Part shown: positions 8,851 through 17,004 of the stretch, piece by piece | Layout: each line of letters starts with the position of its first letter | How positions within the stretch are numbered: the first letter of the stretch is position 1 | Assembly: GCA_035647435.1 (NCBI GenBank) | Contig: DASRNM010000050.1 | Coordinates: forward strand, 1-42,604 | Origin: JAAZFZ01 sp035647435 | GTDB taxonomy: Bacteria > Bacillota > Clostridia > Oscillospirales > Acutalibacteraceae | Length of the DNA: 42,604 nucleotides | Direction of reading: 5' to 3' | Translations under genes and position numbers: made by a program | Notes under the pieces: model-generated | The model's database searches: none | Told to the model about the DNA's origin: nothing | Seen by the model: only the letters and a program-made list of their open reading frames with translations

Positions 8851-9169
8851 CAAATTGCTGTCTATGCTTGGGATGTGCAGAAAAGCGGGTAGAATAAGTA
8901 TGGGGCACGATGCAAGTATTGCATCAATCAAAAATAAAAAAGCAAGGCTGTGTCTGCTATGCTGCGACTTGTCCGAAAGAGCAATGCTTGAGTATGAAAA
9001 AGCAGCTGAAAATTATGGCAGACGAAAATTGAAAGTAATCCGCACAAAATATTCTATGAGCGAAATACAAATGGCTTTAGGTAAAAAAGCCGGAGCCATA
9101 ACAATAAACGATGAGGGGTTTGCTATTAGAATTTTAGAAATTCTAAATAGTAAGATAGGGGAGGAATAA
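8843..9169 (+). CDS. L7Ae-like ribosomal/k-turn-binding protein (YlxQ)
   Basis: A 108-residue member of the L7Ae/L30e/Gadd45 family, which bind kink-turn RNA. The family-typical opening LSMLGMCRKAGRISMGHDA is at residues about 5-23, and a short conserved C-terminal segment with GAITINDEGFA follows. The start is placed at ATG 8843, overlapping the ylxR stop, because GGGAG and GGAG lie just upstream. The longer open frame back to 8774 would read through ylxR in another frame and has no family match. YlxQ in Bacillus binds k-turns but is not essential. Confidence 0.9.
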   Translation: MNDKLLSMLGMCRKAGRISMGHDASIASIKNKKARLCLLCCDLSERAMLEYEKAAENYGRRKLKVIRTKYSMSEIQMALGKKAGAITINDEGFAIRILEILNSKIGEE

Positions 9170-9175
9170 GTATAT

Positions 9176-11581
9176 ATGATTAATAAATACAGGGTACATG
9201 AGGTTGCAAAAGATTTTAATGTCAAAAGCACACAAGTAATTGAATTGCTTGCGAAATATTTCGATGAAGGCAAAAAGCATATGACCGCACTTGTGGAGGA
9301 TGAGTTGGATATAATATTCGACACATACACCCAGCAGTTCGAGGTTGAAAGCTTTGATAATTATTTCAATACAGCAGCGAAATCAGACTCGGGCGAGGAG
9401 AAAAAGAAAGATGCACCAAAGGCTGTACAACCCAAAAACGACAAAAAGGGTGAGGGTAAATCAGCTACTCCAGATGTAAAGAAAACACAAAAGCAAAGCA
9501 AGGAGACGAAACCCTCCGAGAAGAAACAGGTCCCTCCCCAGAAAAAGGAAAAAGTCAACGACCCTCAAAAACCCATCGTTCAGTCACGCACAAAGGGAGA
9601 AACTCGCACAGTCGACACGAGAGCGGGCAATGTTGAGCTTGATAAGTATAACGAAAGATATGAAAACATTGCACCTATCAATAAAATCCAACCGCATTTC
9701 AATGCAGGTGGCAAACAGAAATTTAAGCAAAGATCTCAGCAATACCGTAAACGCCGTGGTATGAGAACTCCAAAGAGAGAAACAGAAGCCGAGAGATTAA
9801 GAAGAATTGCCGAGGAGCGTGCAAAAAGACCTCAGATGGTCTTAAAGCTGCCTGAAGAAATTACAGTTAGCGACCTTGCGGCAATGTTAAAAATGACAGC
9901 GGCACAGGTTATCGCAAAGATTATGGCTTTAGGGCAAATGGTAACCGTGAATGATGTAATTGACTTTGAAACAGCATCAATTGCGGCGCAGGAGCTTGGC
10001 GCAAAGGTTGAAAAGGCAGTTGTTGTTACAATTGAGGAAAGAATAATTGATGACAGTGAGGACGATGACGGTGACTTGGAGACTAGAGACCCTGTTGTTG
10101 TAGTTATGGGTCACGTTGACCATGGTAAAACCTCATTGCTTGATGCAATAAGGAATACGACTGTTACCTCCACAGAGGCAGGAGGAATCACACAACACAT
10201 AGGTGCTTATAGAGTAGATATAAAGGGTCAAAAAATAACCTTCCTCGACACACCTGGTCACGCAGCGTTTACTTCAATGCGTGCAAGAGGCGCAAGGGCA
10301 ACTGACGTTGCGGTGCTTGTTGTTGCAGCAGATGATGGAATAATGCCACAGACGATTGAGGCAATAAACCACGCTAAAGAAGCTGAGGTAAACATTATTG
10401 TCGCAATCAACAAAATGGATAAGGAAGGCGCTACACCTGAAAGAATAATGCAGCAATTGACCGAGCATGAGCTTGTGCCTGAGGAGTGGGGCGGTGACAT
10501 TATCTGTGTTCCTGTTTCTGCAATGACAGGCATGAATATAGATAAACTTCTTGAATCAGTAATTCTTGTTTCAGAGATGAAGGAATTAAAGGCAAACCCG
10601 AACAGGTCCGCAAAAGGGATTGTTATCGAAGCTAAGCTTGACAAGGGCAGAGGCCCCGTTTCCACCTTGCTTGTGCAAAATGGAACACTCAAACTAGGTG
10701 ATACAGTCGTAGCAGGTGCGGCAGTAGGTCGTATTCGTGTTATGACAGATGAAAGAGGCAAAAAGGTCGAAGAGGCTGGCCCATCGGTGCCCGTTGAAAT
10801 AATGGGGCTTACCGATTTGCCACAAGCAGGTGACTTTTTCAATGCCGTTTCAGATGATAAATTGGCACGCGAGCTTGTTGAACAGCGCAAGAGAGAAGCA
10901 AAAGAGGAGCAGTTTAAATCCTTTGAGAAGGTTACTCTTGAGAATCTCTTTGAATCATTGCAAGCTGGTGAGTTGAAAGATTTGAACATCATTGTGAAGG
11001 CAGACGTGCAAGGTTCAGCTGAAGCTGTCAAACAAAGCCTTGAAAAGCTGTCAAATGATGAAGTTAGAGTACGTATAATTCATTTCGGTGCAGGTGCCGT
11101 GAGTGAATCTGATGTTATGCTTGCAGATGCATCGAATGCAATCATTGTTGGATTTAATGTAAGACCTGACCCGCTTGCCGCACAAAACGCAGAGCGTGAT
11201 GGTGTCGAAATTCGACTTTATCGCATTATATATGACTGTATTGAGGAAATCGAGTCTGCCATCAAGGGCATGCTTGCTCCCAAATACAGAGAAGTGCAGC
11301 TAGGCAGGGTAGAAGTTAGACAAACTGTTAAAATATCCGCTATCGGTATCATAGCTGGTTGTCATGTTTTGAGCGGAAAGGTTTCAAGAAACTCAAAAAT
11401 CCGCGTCGTGCGTGACGGAGTAGTAATTACAGAAGATGAAATAGCGTCACTTCGCCGATTCAAGGACGACGTGAAAGAGGTTGCACAAGGGTATGAGTGC
11501 GGCATTAGTCTTGAAAAATTCAACGATATAAAAGAGGGCGACATTTTCGAATCCTTCATAATCGAAGAATACAGAGATTAA
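9176..11581 (+). CDS. infB: Translation initiation factor IF-2
   Basis: The GTPase that delivers initiator tRNA to the 30S subunit and promotes subunit joining. It is 801 residues. Order: an N-terminal IF2_N domain (about 1-52), a long Lys/Pro/Glu-rich unstructured linker (about 60-210), a second IF2_N domain (about 225-275), and the G domain with GHVDHGKT (about 314-321), DTPGHAAF (about 360) and NKMD (about 414). Domains II, III and IV (initiator-tRNA-binding) run to the end. GGGGAGGAA sits about ten bases before ATG 9176. It is the centre of the operon; only six bases separate it from ylxQ. Confidence 0.98.
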   Translation: MINKYRVHEVAKDFNVKSTQVIELLAKYFDEGKKHMTALVEDELDIIFDTYTQQFEVESFDNYFNTAAKSDSGEEKKKDAPKAVQPKNDKKGEGKSATPDVKKTQKQSKETKPSEKKQVPPQKKEKVNDPQKPIVQSRTKGETRTVDTRAGNVELDKYNERYENIAPINKIQPHFNAGGKQKFKQRSQQYRKRRGMRTPKRETEAERLRRIAEERAKRPQMVLKLPEEITVSDLAAMLKMTAAQVIAKIMALGQMVTVNDVIDFETASIAAQELGAKVEKAVVVTIEERIIDDSEDDDGDLETRDPVVVVMGHVDHGKTSLLDAIRNTTVTSTEAGGITQHIGAYRVDIKGQKITFLDTPGHAAFTSMRARGARATDVAVLVVAADDGIMPQTIEAINHAKEAEVNIIVAINKMDKEGATPERIMQQLTEHELVPEEWGGDIICVPVSAMTGMNIDKLLESVILVSEMKELKANPNRSAKGIVIEAKLDKGRGPVSTLLVQNGTLKLGDTVVAGAAVGRIRVMTDERGKKVEEAGPSVPVEIMGLTDLPQAGDFFNAVSDDKLARELVEQRKREAKEEQFKSFEKVTLENLFESLQAGELKDLNIIVKADVQGSAEAVKQSLEKLSNDEVRVRIIHFGAGAVSESDVMLADASNAIIVGFNVRPDPLAAQNAERDGVEIRLYRIIYDCIEEIESAIKGMLAPKYREVQLGRVEVRQTVKISAIGIIAGCHVLSGKVSRNSKIRVVRDGVVITEDEIASLRRFKDDVKEVAQGYECGISLEKFNDIKEGDIFESFIIEEYRD

Positions 11582-11607
11582 AACAAACTTAAGGAGCAAA
11601 TTAAATT

Positions 11608-11970
11608 ATGGCCGGTTATCGTGTTGGCAGAGTTTCCGAAGATATTAAAAGAGAGATTATAGCGGTGATTAGGGAGCTGAAAGACCCAAGACTCAAGGGC
11701 AAGATGTTGACAATTGTCAGTGTTGAGGTAAGTTCAGACCTTTCATTTGCAAAAGTCTATGTGAGTGCAATTGAAGGCATTGAATCCGCAAAAGAGGCGG
11801 TTCAGGGTTTGAAAAGCGCAACGGGCTATATCAGGCGTGAAATAGGCAATACTTTGCGCCTGAGAAAAACACCGGAGCTTAGTTTTATTGCAGACGATTC
11901 AATCGAGCATGGCATGAAAATTGTTCAGAAATTGAACGACTTGCAAAAGGATGATAATAATGAAAATTAA
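11608..11970 (+). CDS. rbfA: 30S ribosome-binding factor A
   Basis: A small KH-fold protein needed for late 16S rRNA processing, acting near the 5' end of 16S. It is 120 residues, the normal length. Visible: the opening YRVGRVSEDIKREI, a LKDPRLKGKMLTIVSVEVSSDL segment (split, about residues 23-44), AKVYVS (about 47), and LRLRKTPELSFIADDS (about 84-99) with the expected C-terminal helix. AAGGAGC lies upstream of the ATG. Its stop lies within the beginning of nrnA. Confidence 0.96.
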   Translation: MAGYRVGRVSEDIKREIIAVIRELKDPRLKGKMLTIVSVEVSSDLSFAKVYVSAIEGIESAKEAVQGLKSATGYIRREIGNTLRLRKTPELSFIADDSIEHGMKIVQKLNDLQKDDNNEN

Positions 11971-12910
11971 TTTGACTCAAGTAGTCGAGCTTTTGCATGA
12001 GAAGGACAATATTTTGATATTGACTCACTCTCACCCCGACGGTGATACATTAGGCTCAGGTTATGCATTGTGCAAGGCTTTGAGAGACAAGGGTAAAAAC
12101 GCAAACGTCAAATGTGGAGACACAATACCTAAAGATTATAATTTTATCGTTAACCACATTAAACAACAGGATTTTAATCCTGAATTTATAGTGGCAGTTG
12201 ATGTGGCGGATGAAAAGCTTTTGGGAGATGAATTTGAAAAACTCTATTCTCAAAAGATTGATCTGTGCATTGACCATCACAGCTCAAACACCGGTTATGC
12301 TAAAAAGGCTTATATTGACCCCAAATCTGCCGCAGCAGCTGAAATTATATATGACATTATCTGCATGATGGATATTGAAATTGATAAATACATTGCAGAT
12401 TGTATATATACAGGGGTTTCAACAGATACAGGGTGCTTCAGGTACTCAAACACATCCTCTCGCTCGCATAGGATTGCCGCCGCTATGATTGACGCAGGGG
12501 CAGACACCTCTGAAATTGACAGAGTGTTTTTTGAAACAAAAACAAAATCATATGCACAGCTTGAAAGACTGGCACTTGATACGCTTGAGATGCATTTTGA
12601 CGATAGATGCGCAATTATGACGGTTACGCAAGAAATGCTCTCAAAGACTGGCTCTAACTCAGGGGAATGCGACAAAATATCCTCTTTGCCTCGTCAAATT
12701 GAAGGTGTATTTGTTGGCGCAACAATAAGAGAGCAGGAGGACGGGGGCGTCAAGGTTTCTGTCAGGACACATCCGCCCGTTGATGCGGCACAGCTGTGCC
12801 GTAAAATGGATGGTGGCGGTCACATTAGAGCCGCAGGGTGCAAAATAGATGCACCGATTGAAAAGGCGAAGCAGATACTTCTTAATAACATTAAAGAAGT
12901 TTTGAATTAA
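11960..12910 (+). CDS. nrnA: DHH-family nanoRNase/pAp phosphatase NrnA
   Basis: A bifunctional enzyme that degrades 2-5-nt RNA oligomers and dephosphorylates 3',5'-pAp. It has 316 residues. Metal-binding motifs: HSHPDGDTLGS (about residues 23-33), VDVAD (about 78-82) and DHHSS (about 102-106). The C-terminal DHHA1 domain has GGGHIRAAGC (about residues 288-297). The start is ATG 11960: the AAAAGG site (11945-11950) is spaced nine bases from it, whereas an in-frame ATG at 11951 abuts it. It overlaps rbfA by 11 nt. The position between rbfA and truB is common in Firmicutes. Confidence 0.94.
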   Translation: MKINLTQVVELLHEKDNILILTHSHPDGDTLGSGYALCKALRDKGKNANVKCGDTIPKDYNFIVNHIKQQDFNPEFIVAVDVADEKLLGDEFEKLYSQKIDLCIDHHSSNTGYAKKAYIDPKSAAAAEIIYDIICMMDIEIDKYIADCIYTGVSTDTGCFRYSNTSSRSHRIAAAMIDAGADTSEIDRVFFETKTKSYAQLERLALDTLEMHFDDRCAIMTVTQEMLSKTGSNSGECDKISSLPRQIEGVFVGATIREQEDGGVKVSVRTHPPVDAAQLCRKMDGGGHIRAAGCKIDAPIEKAKQILLNNIKEVLN

Positions 12911-12944
12911 AACATATTTTAGCAGAATGTAACGAGGAAGAAAA

Positions 12945-13841
12945 ATGACAGGTATAATTCTTCTCGATAAACCAAAGGATATAACCTCATTTTTAGCCAT
13001 TGCAAAGGTACGCCGTATTGTCAATGAAAAAAAGGCAGGGCACACGGGAACACTTGACCCTATGGCAACGGGTGTTATGCCTGTAGTGCTCGGCGGAGCA
13101 ACAAGGTTTATTGACTATTTGCCGTCGCACGACAAGACATACAGAGCAAAGTTTGTGTTGGGTTTCAAAACCGACACTTTGGATATAACAGGCAAGGTTG
13201 TTGACAGGTTTGACATTAAGGCCGACTGCAATGCTGTTAAAACTGCACTGGAGGGCTTTGTTGGCGAGATTGAACAGTTGCCACCGATGTACTCAGCTGT
13301 TCTAAAAGACGGTGTAAGGCTCTATGAGCTTGCAAGGAAGGGCATTGAGGTTGAGCGAGAAAAGCGCAGGGTAACGATTTACTCCGCCCGATTTGATTCA
13401 TATAACGAGCAAAACGGCGAATACGAAATCACCGTGGAGTGCTCATCAGGGACATATATTAGAGCCCTTGTAAACGATATCGGCGATGCTTTGGGGTGCG
13501 GTGCTGTTTTAACACAACTGCAAAGAACATCGGCAAACGGTTTTAACATTGAAGATTGTCTTTCTTTAAACGAGTTAGAAGAAAAGGTCAAGAACGGCGA
13601 GATTGAAAGTGTTGTCATACCGATTGAAAAAGCTCTTGAAAGTTACAGCAGAGTTGTTGTGACTCAAGCACAAGCAAACCGCTTCAGAAATGGCGGTGAG
13701 CTTGACATTGAAAGGCTTAAAATCGAAAATGTGCCGGGAATATATACAGCTTTCTCTCCCGAAAATGAATTTCTTGGTCTGGGGCAAATAATACAAGACA
13801 GCGATAGCCTAAAGGTGAAAAAAGTTTTTGTAAAAAAATAA
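12945..13841 (+). CDS. truB: tRNA pseudouridine-55 synthase
   Basis: Converts U55 in the T loop of tRNAs to pseudouridine. It is 298 residues. The N-terminal catalytic core contains LLDKPKDITSF (about 5-15), the catalytic Asp in GTLDPMATGVMP (about residue 39), the YRAKFVLGFKTDTLDITG block (about 66-83) and SSGTYIRALV (about 168-177). The C-terminal part is consistent with a PUA-like extension. It is the last gene of the translation operon and is followed directly by a terminator. Confidence 0.96.
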   Translation: MTGIILLDKPKDITSFLAIAKVRRIVNEKKAGHTGTLDPMATGVMPVVLGGATRFIDYLPSHDKTYRAKFVLGFKTDTLDITGKVVDRFDIKADCNAVKTALEGFVGEIEQLPPMYSAVLKDGVRLYELARKGIEVEREKRRVTIYSARFDSYNEQNGEYEITVECSSGTYIRALVNDIGDALGCGAVLTQLQRTSANGFNIEDCLSLNELEEKVKNGEIESVVIPIEKALESYSRVVVTQAQANRFRNGGELDIERLKIENVPGIYTAFSPENEFLGLGQIIQDSDSLKVKKVFVKK

Positions 13842-13851
13842 GAATAGTAAC

Positions 13852-13879
13852 CGCTCGACTAAACGGTCGGGCGTTTTTG
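13852..13879 (+). terminator. Rho-independent terminator after truB
   Basis: CGCTCGAC pairs with GTCGGGCG (one G-U pair) around a short AAACG loop, then TTTTTGC follows. It begins 10 nt beyond the truB stop and closes the rimP-truB operon. The remaining stretch to 14064 is AT-rich, with no gene and no convincing promoter consensus. Confidence 0.75.
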
Positions 13880-14064
13880 CTATTTGAAAACTTTATCTTA
13901 TTTAAATCGGCATGCGCCTATAGTTGGCGTTAGCGTTGTTAATCATTAAAAGGTGTATTGCCTTAACTTTAAATTGTAACAATAAAATTATCTTAAAAGC
14001 ATAAGACTGCCTCTAAATGGATATATTAATTATTAAAGAATAATTTGCCAATGGAGGAATGTGT

Positions 14065-15099
14065 TTGTTTTTAAAAAGGATTTTGTCTGCATCGATGACT
14101 GTTGTTGTTTTTGCCACGATGTTTTATTCAACAGCAACGTTGACAGTCAATTCGGCGGAAATAACAAAGGTTACAGTAAAGACATGCAATTTGAAAAGTG
14201 CATGCGAGGTTAGTGTTACGGAAAAAAGCATAAAAGCCCCGCAATCTACTGCGGTAGAAAACAAAAAAACGCAAGCGGTAAGTAAGAACATTGAGAAAAA
14301 ATCAAGCGAAAACACCAGCGGCGAAATCGCAGAAATCGTTAGAGAGTATATTCCAGATGTTATTTATACAATAATTGAGGGTATTAGAATATTGTCTAAC
14401 GGAATGAACAATACCATTGCCTATCTTTCGCCTGCTCAAGATGACCCTTATTTCGAATTTATTGTTGATTACTATGATAACGACGGCAACCACCACATTG
14501 TGCCTTCTGGTGTTTATTTTGACGATGAAAACAGGCTTATATTCGGCAAATATGACACGGGTGTATATGATTCAAGCTTCAATTTAGATGCTAAAAACAT
14601 TGTGTTTTATACAGCAAGAAAAGCGTGGCAGCGGTCTTTTGGCTTTTGCGAGATTTATGATGTTGCCGCACAATGGTTAACCTTTGACTATGTTACCGAA
14701 AGGATAAAATTCACCTATGATGGCAAGGACTGGATGTATCAGTTTTGGAAAGGGCGCTATAACGCATTTTTAAGGGGTGGAGAAATAGGAATATACACTA
14801 AACCTCAAGGCCGCGAAACAGAATTTTACGACTGTGCCCACTTCGATGATATGATGCCAATGTCAATAAAGGTCTACACAGGCGACTATGTTTATTTAGA
14901 CAGGCCACTCGAGGAGCACTGGTGGGCGACAGGGTTTAAGCTAGGCGGGCCGATTGTTGCACCTGAGAAGCTGACACTTGAAGGAGCACTTGTGTTCAAA
15001 AATGAGGAAATGAGAGATTTGTTTTTGAGTGCGGTTAGCGAGCAAGTGCCGGATATGGAAGTTACGGTCAACGGATTTGATGTGAGCATTAAATGGTGA
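14065..15099 (+). CDS. Secreted protein, DUF4474-like
   Basis: A 344-residue exported protein of unknown function. A signal peptide is visible: KR near the start, a hydrophobic core (about residues 8-25) and likely cleavage after NSA (about residue 32). A low-complexity Lys/Ser/Thr linker (about 40-90) leads to a globular domain (about 115-344) with conserved-looking aromatic blocks: WMYQFWKGRYN, GGEIGIYTKP, FYDCAHFDDMMPMSI and EEHWWATGFKLGG. These resemble the DUF4474 family of Clostridia, an identification from memory. The start is probably TTG 14065: GGAGG (14053-14057) is seven bases before it but only one base from the ATG at 14059. Convergent with the Big_2 gene across a shared terminator. 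Confidence 0.6.
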   Translation: MFLKRILSASMTVVVFATMFYSTATLTVNSAEITKVTVKTCNLKSACEVSVTEKSIKAPQSTAVENKKTQAVSKNIEKKSSENTSGEIAEIVREYIPDVIYTIIEGIRILSNGMNNTIAYLSPAQDDPYFEFIVDYYDNDGNHHIVPSGVYFDDENRLIFGKYDTGVYDSSFNLDAKNIVFYTARKAWQRSFGFCEIYDVAAQWLTFDYVTERIKFTYDGKDWMYQFWKGRYNAFLRGGEIGIYTKPQGRETEFYDCAHFDDMMPMSIKVYTGDYVYLDRPLEEHWWATGFKLGGPIVAPEKLTLEGALVFKNEEMRDLFLSAVSEQVPDMEVTVNGFDVSIKW

Positions 15100-15123
15100 T
15101 AAGTTATTAGGTAAAATAAAATT

Positions 15124-15149
15124 CCCCGTAAAGCTTTTGCTTTACGGGG
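15124..15149. terminator. Bidirectional terminator between convergent genes
   Basis: CCCCGTAAAGC (15124-15134) and GCTTTACGGGG (15139-15149) form a perfect 11-bp stem with a TTTT loop. Rightward it is followed by a T-rich run (15152-15172). Leftward, on the minus strand, it is followed by AATTTTATTTTACC. It serves both the DUF4474-like gene and the Big_2 gene. Confidence 0.88.
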
Positions 15150-15165
15150 AAAGTCTTGTTTTGTT

Positions 15166-16881
15166 CTATTTTACCCAAAGAAGTTCTATACTGAATCTAT
15201 AAATAATGACCTTTACTTCATCAGAGGCAATTATATTTCCGTTTTCATCGAGTGCGACTACTTTGATATTAGCACTTCGTGCCAAAGCTCCTGTGTTGTT
15301 CACAACACCGTTTTGGTCAACAACAACCTTTTTATTGTCAGAGAGCCATATTATTTCAGCACCTTCAACATCAAAGCCCTCAGCCAAAATCCCCAACGAG
15401 AGCTTTTCATTTTTATATGATTTCCACCACGCAACCTTGTATTTGATTTCAGAGCCTACATCCTCTTCATCAATAACAATTTGCAGTGATGCCTCGCCGA
15501 GAACGGTTATGGTGCAAACGGCGGTGTAATTACCATCAACAGTTTCAACTGTGATTGTTGCCGTACCGGCTGAGTTTGCGGTTACAAGCCCATTGACAAC
15601 AGACGCTACGTTGTTATCACTTGACCGCCATATAACATCCTTGTTTGATGCCGTGGCAGGCAAAACAGTTTGTCTGAGCTGTAATGTGTCGCCAAGGTTT
15701 AGGGAACAAGTATTATAGTTCAAACTCACGCCCGAAACAGGCTGTGAAACGGTGATTGTGCAGTTGGCGGTAAACCCACCGCAGACTGTTTGAATAATTA
15801 TTTCAGCCGTCCCGGCAGAAACTGCTGTAACGGTGCCTTCGTTAACGGTGGCAACGCCGGTATTATTGGAGGTCCATGTTACAGATTTATCTGATGCGTC
15901 AGGCGGTGAAAAGATAGGTTCAAGTGTAACTGTTTCGCCGACATTTAAATCATAAGATGAATAGTTTAAGGATACTCCCGTAACGGGTGCATATGTAATT
16001 ATAATCTGACAATACTTACTTACACCGCTTGCTTGGTGAATTGCACAAATACCCACCGTGCCTGCTTGCAATGCGGTGACAAGTCCGTTTTCAGAAACAG
16101 TTGCGATGTTTTCATTTTCTGAATCCCAATATATATTATCGTAGTTTGTAATAAATGGGAAAATGTTTGCTGAAAGCTGTAGCGTTCCCCCAACTAGCAT
16201 TTCTGCAGTTGATTGACTGATATCTAGTGAATAGTCATACAATTCAACATAAGATAAGCGGTTGCCCTGCACGTAATCAAAGGCAGCAGAGGGGATATAG
16301 CAGTGCGCAACGAGGTCAATGCGCCGATATTCATCGTCGCCTAAAGGCTTATAAACTGCAGAGACAAAAGTGTCTGGAGGGAAATAAACATAACCAAAGG
16401 CTTTGCTTCCGATGGAATCCACACTGCCGGGTATTACAATTTCTGTGTAGTACCTACAGCTGTAAAAAGCCTTTTCGCCAATGATTTTAAGCCCTTCTTT
16501 TAAAGATACATCTGTCAAAGAAGGGCTTTGCTCGAATGCGTGATTGCCTATGGATAGTACGCTGTTATCAATTATGACATTAGCCAAATTAGAACAGCCA
16601 CTAAAGGCGTGTTCAGCAATGCTTGTGACCCCGTTTTTAATGATGATGGTTTTAATCAGTGCCTCATGCTGCATCCAAGGGTAATCTGTTTGGGACTCAA
16701 GCATTTCTCCGTTTCCAGAAACCTGCAAAACCCCAGAAGAATCGCTCAAAGCCCATGATATGTTTGAACCCCAAGTTCCGCTGTACTCAGCGGCATTTGC
16801 AACAACATTGCCCGCGTTGCCAAATGGCACCGCAGCAAAAGCGAATAAAACAACCATAATAATAGCAATAACTTTTTTCAA
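15166..16881 (-). CDS. Secreted leucine-rich-repeat / Ig-like (Big_2) surface protein
   Basis: A 571-residue exported protein. Order: signal peptide (about 1-31, ending near ANA); a short N-terminal segment with WALSDSSGVLQVSG; BspA-type LRR_5 repeats (about 75-165, with the recurring pattern I..G..SIG..AF..C..L); then three bacterial Ig-like Big_2 domains (about 220-297, 300-379, 382-461), each ending with an A-G-T-A-x-I motif; and a C-terminal beta-rich region of about 110 residues. No LPXTG anchor or dockerin is seen, so the attachment mode is unknown. Such proteins usually act in adhesion or surface display. GGAGTG precedes the ATG. Confidence 0.85.
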   Translation of the reverse strand: MKKVIAIIMVVLFAFAAVPFGNAGNVVANAAEYSGTWGSNISWALSDSSGVLQVSGNGEMLESQTDYPWMQHEALIKTIIIKNGVTSIAEHAFSGCSNLANVIIDNSVLSIGNHAFEQSPSLTDVSLKEGLKIIGEKAFYSCRYYTEIVIPGSVDSIGSKAFGYVYFPPDTFVSAVYKPLGDDEYRRIDLVAHCYIPSAAFDYVQGNRLSYVELYDYSLDISQSTAEMLVGGTLQLSANIFPFITNYDNIYWDSENENIATVSENGLVTALQAGTVGICAIHQASGVSKYCQIIITYAPVTGVSLNYSSYDLNVGETVTLEPIFSPPDASDKSVTWTSNNTGVATVNEGTVTAVSAGTAEIIIQTVCGGFTANCTITVSQPVSGVSLNYNTCSLNLGDTLQLRQTVLPATASNKDVIWRSSDNNVASVVNGLVTANSAGTATITVETVDGNYTAVCTITVLGEASLQIVIDEEDVGSEIKYKVAWWKSYKNEKLSLGILAEGFDVEGAEIIWLSDNKKVVVDQNGVVNNTGALARSANIKVVALDENGNIIASDEVKVIIYRFSIELLWVK

Positions 16882-16921
16882 AAAATCACTCCATAACTAA
16901 TATGTTATTTTTTACATGTCT

Positions 16922-16950
16922 ATTGTGAACTGCTTTTTCTGGAATTGCAA
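16922..16950 (-). promoter_or_regulatory. Candidate promoter of the Big_2 surface protein gene
   Basis: On the minus strand TTGCAA (16950-16945), 17 bases, then CACAAT (16927-16922), about 40 nt before the ATG. The -35 is good; the -10 matches four of six consensus bases. Confidence 0.4.
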
Positions 16951-17004
16951 CATTAAATTGTCGAAAAATATTTGTCTCTTAGTTTTATCATTAAAAATTT
17001 AAGC

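Noticed and set aside
10258..11031. A 257-codon minus-strand frame inside infB
   Set aside because: Antisense shadow of a highly biased gene; serine/threonine-rich low-complexity product, no ribosome site and no family match.
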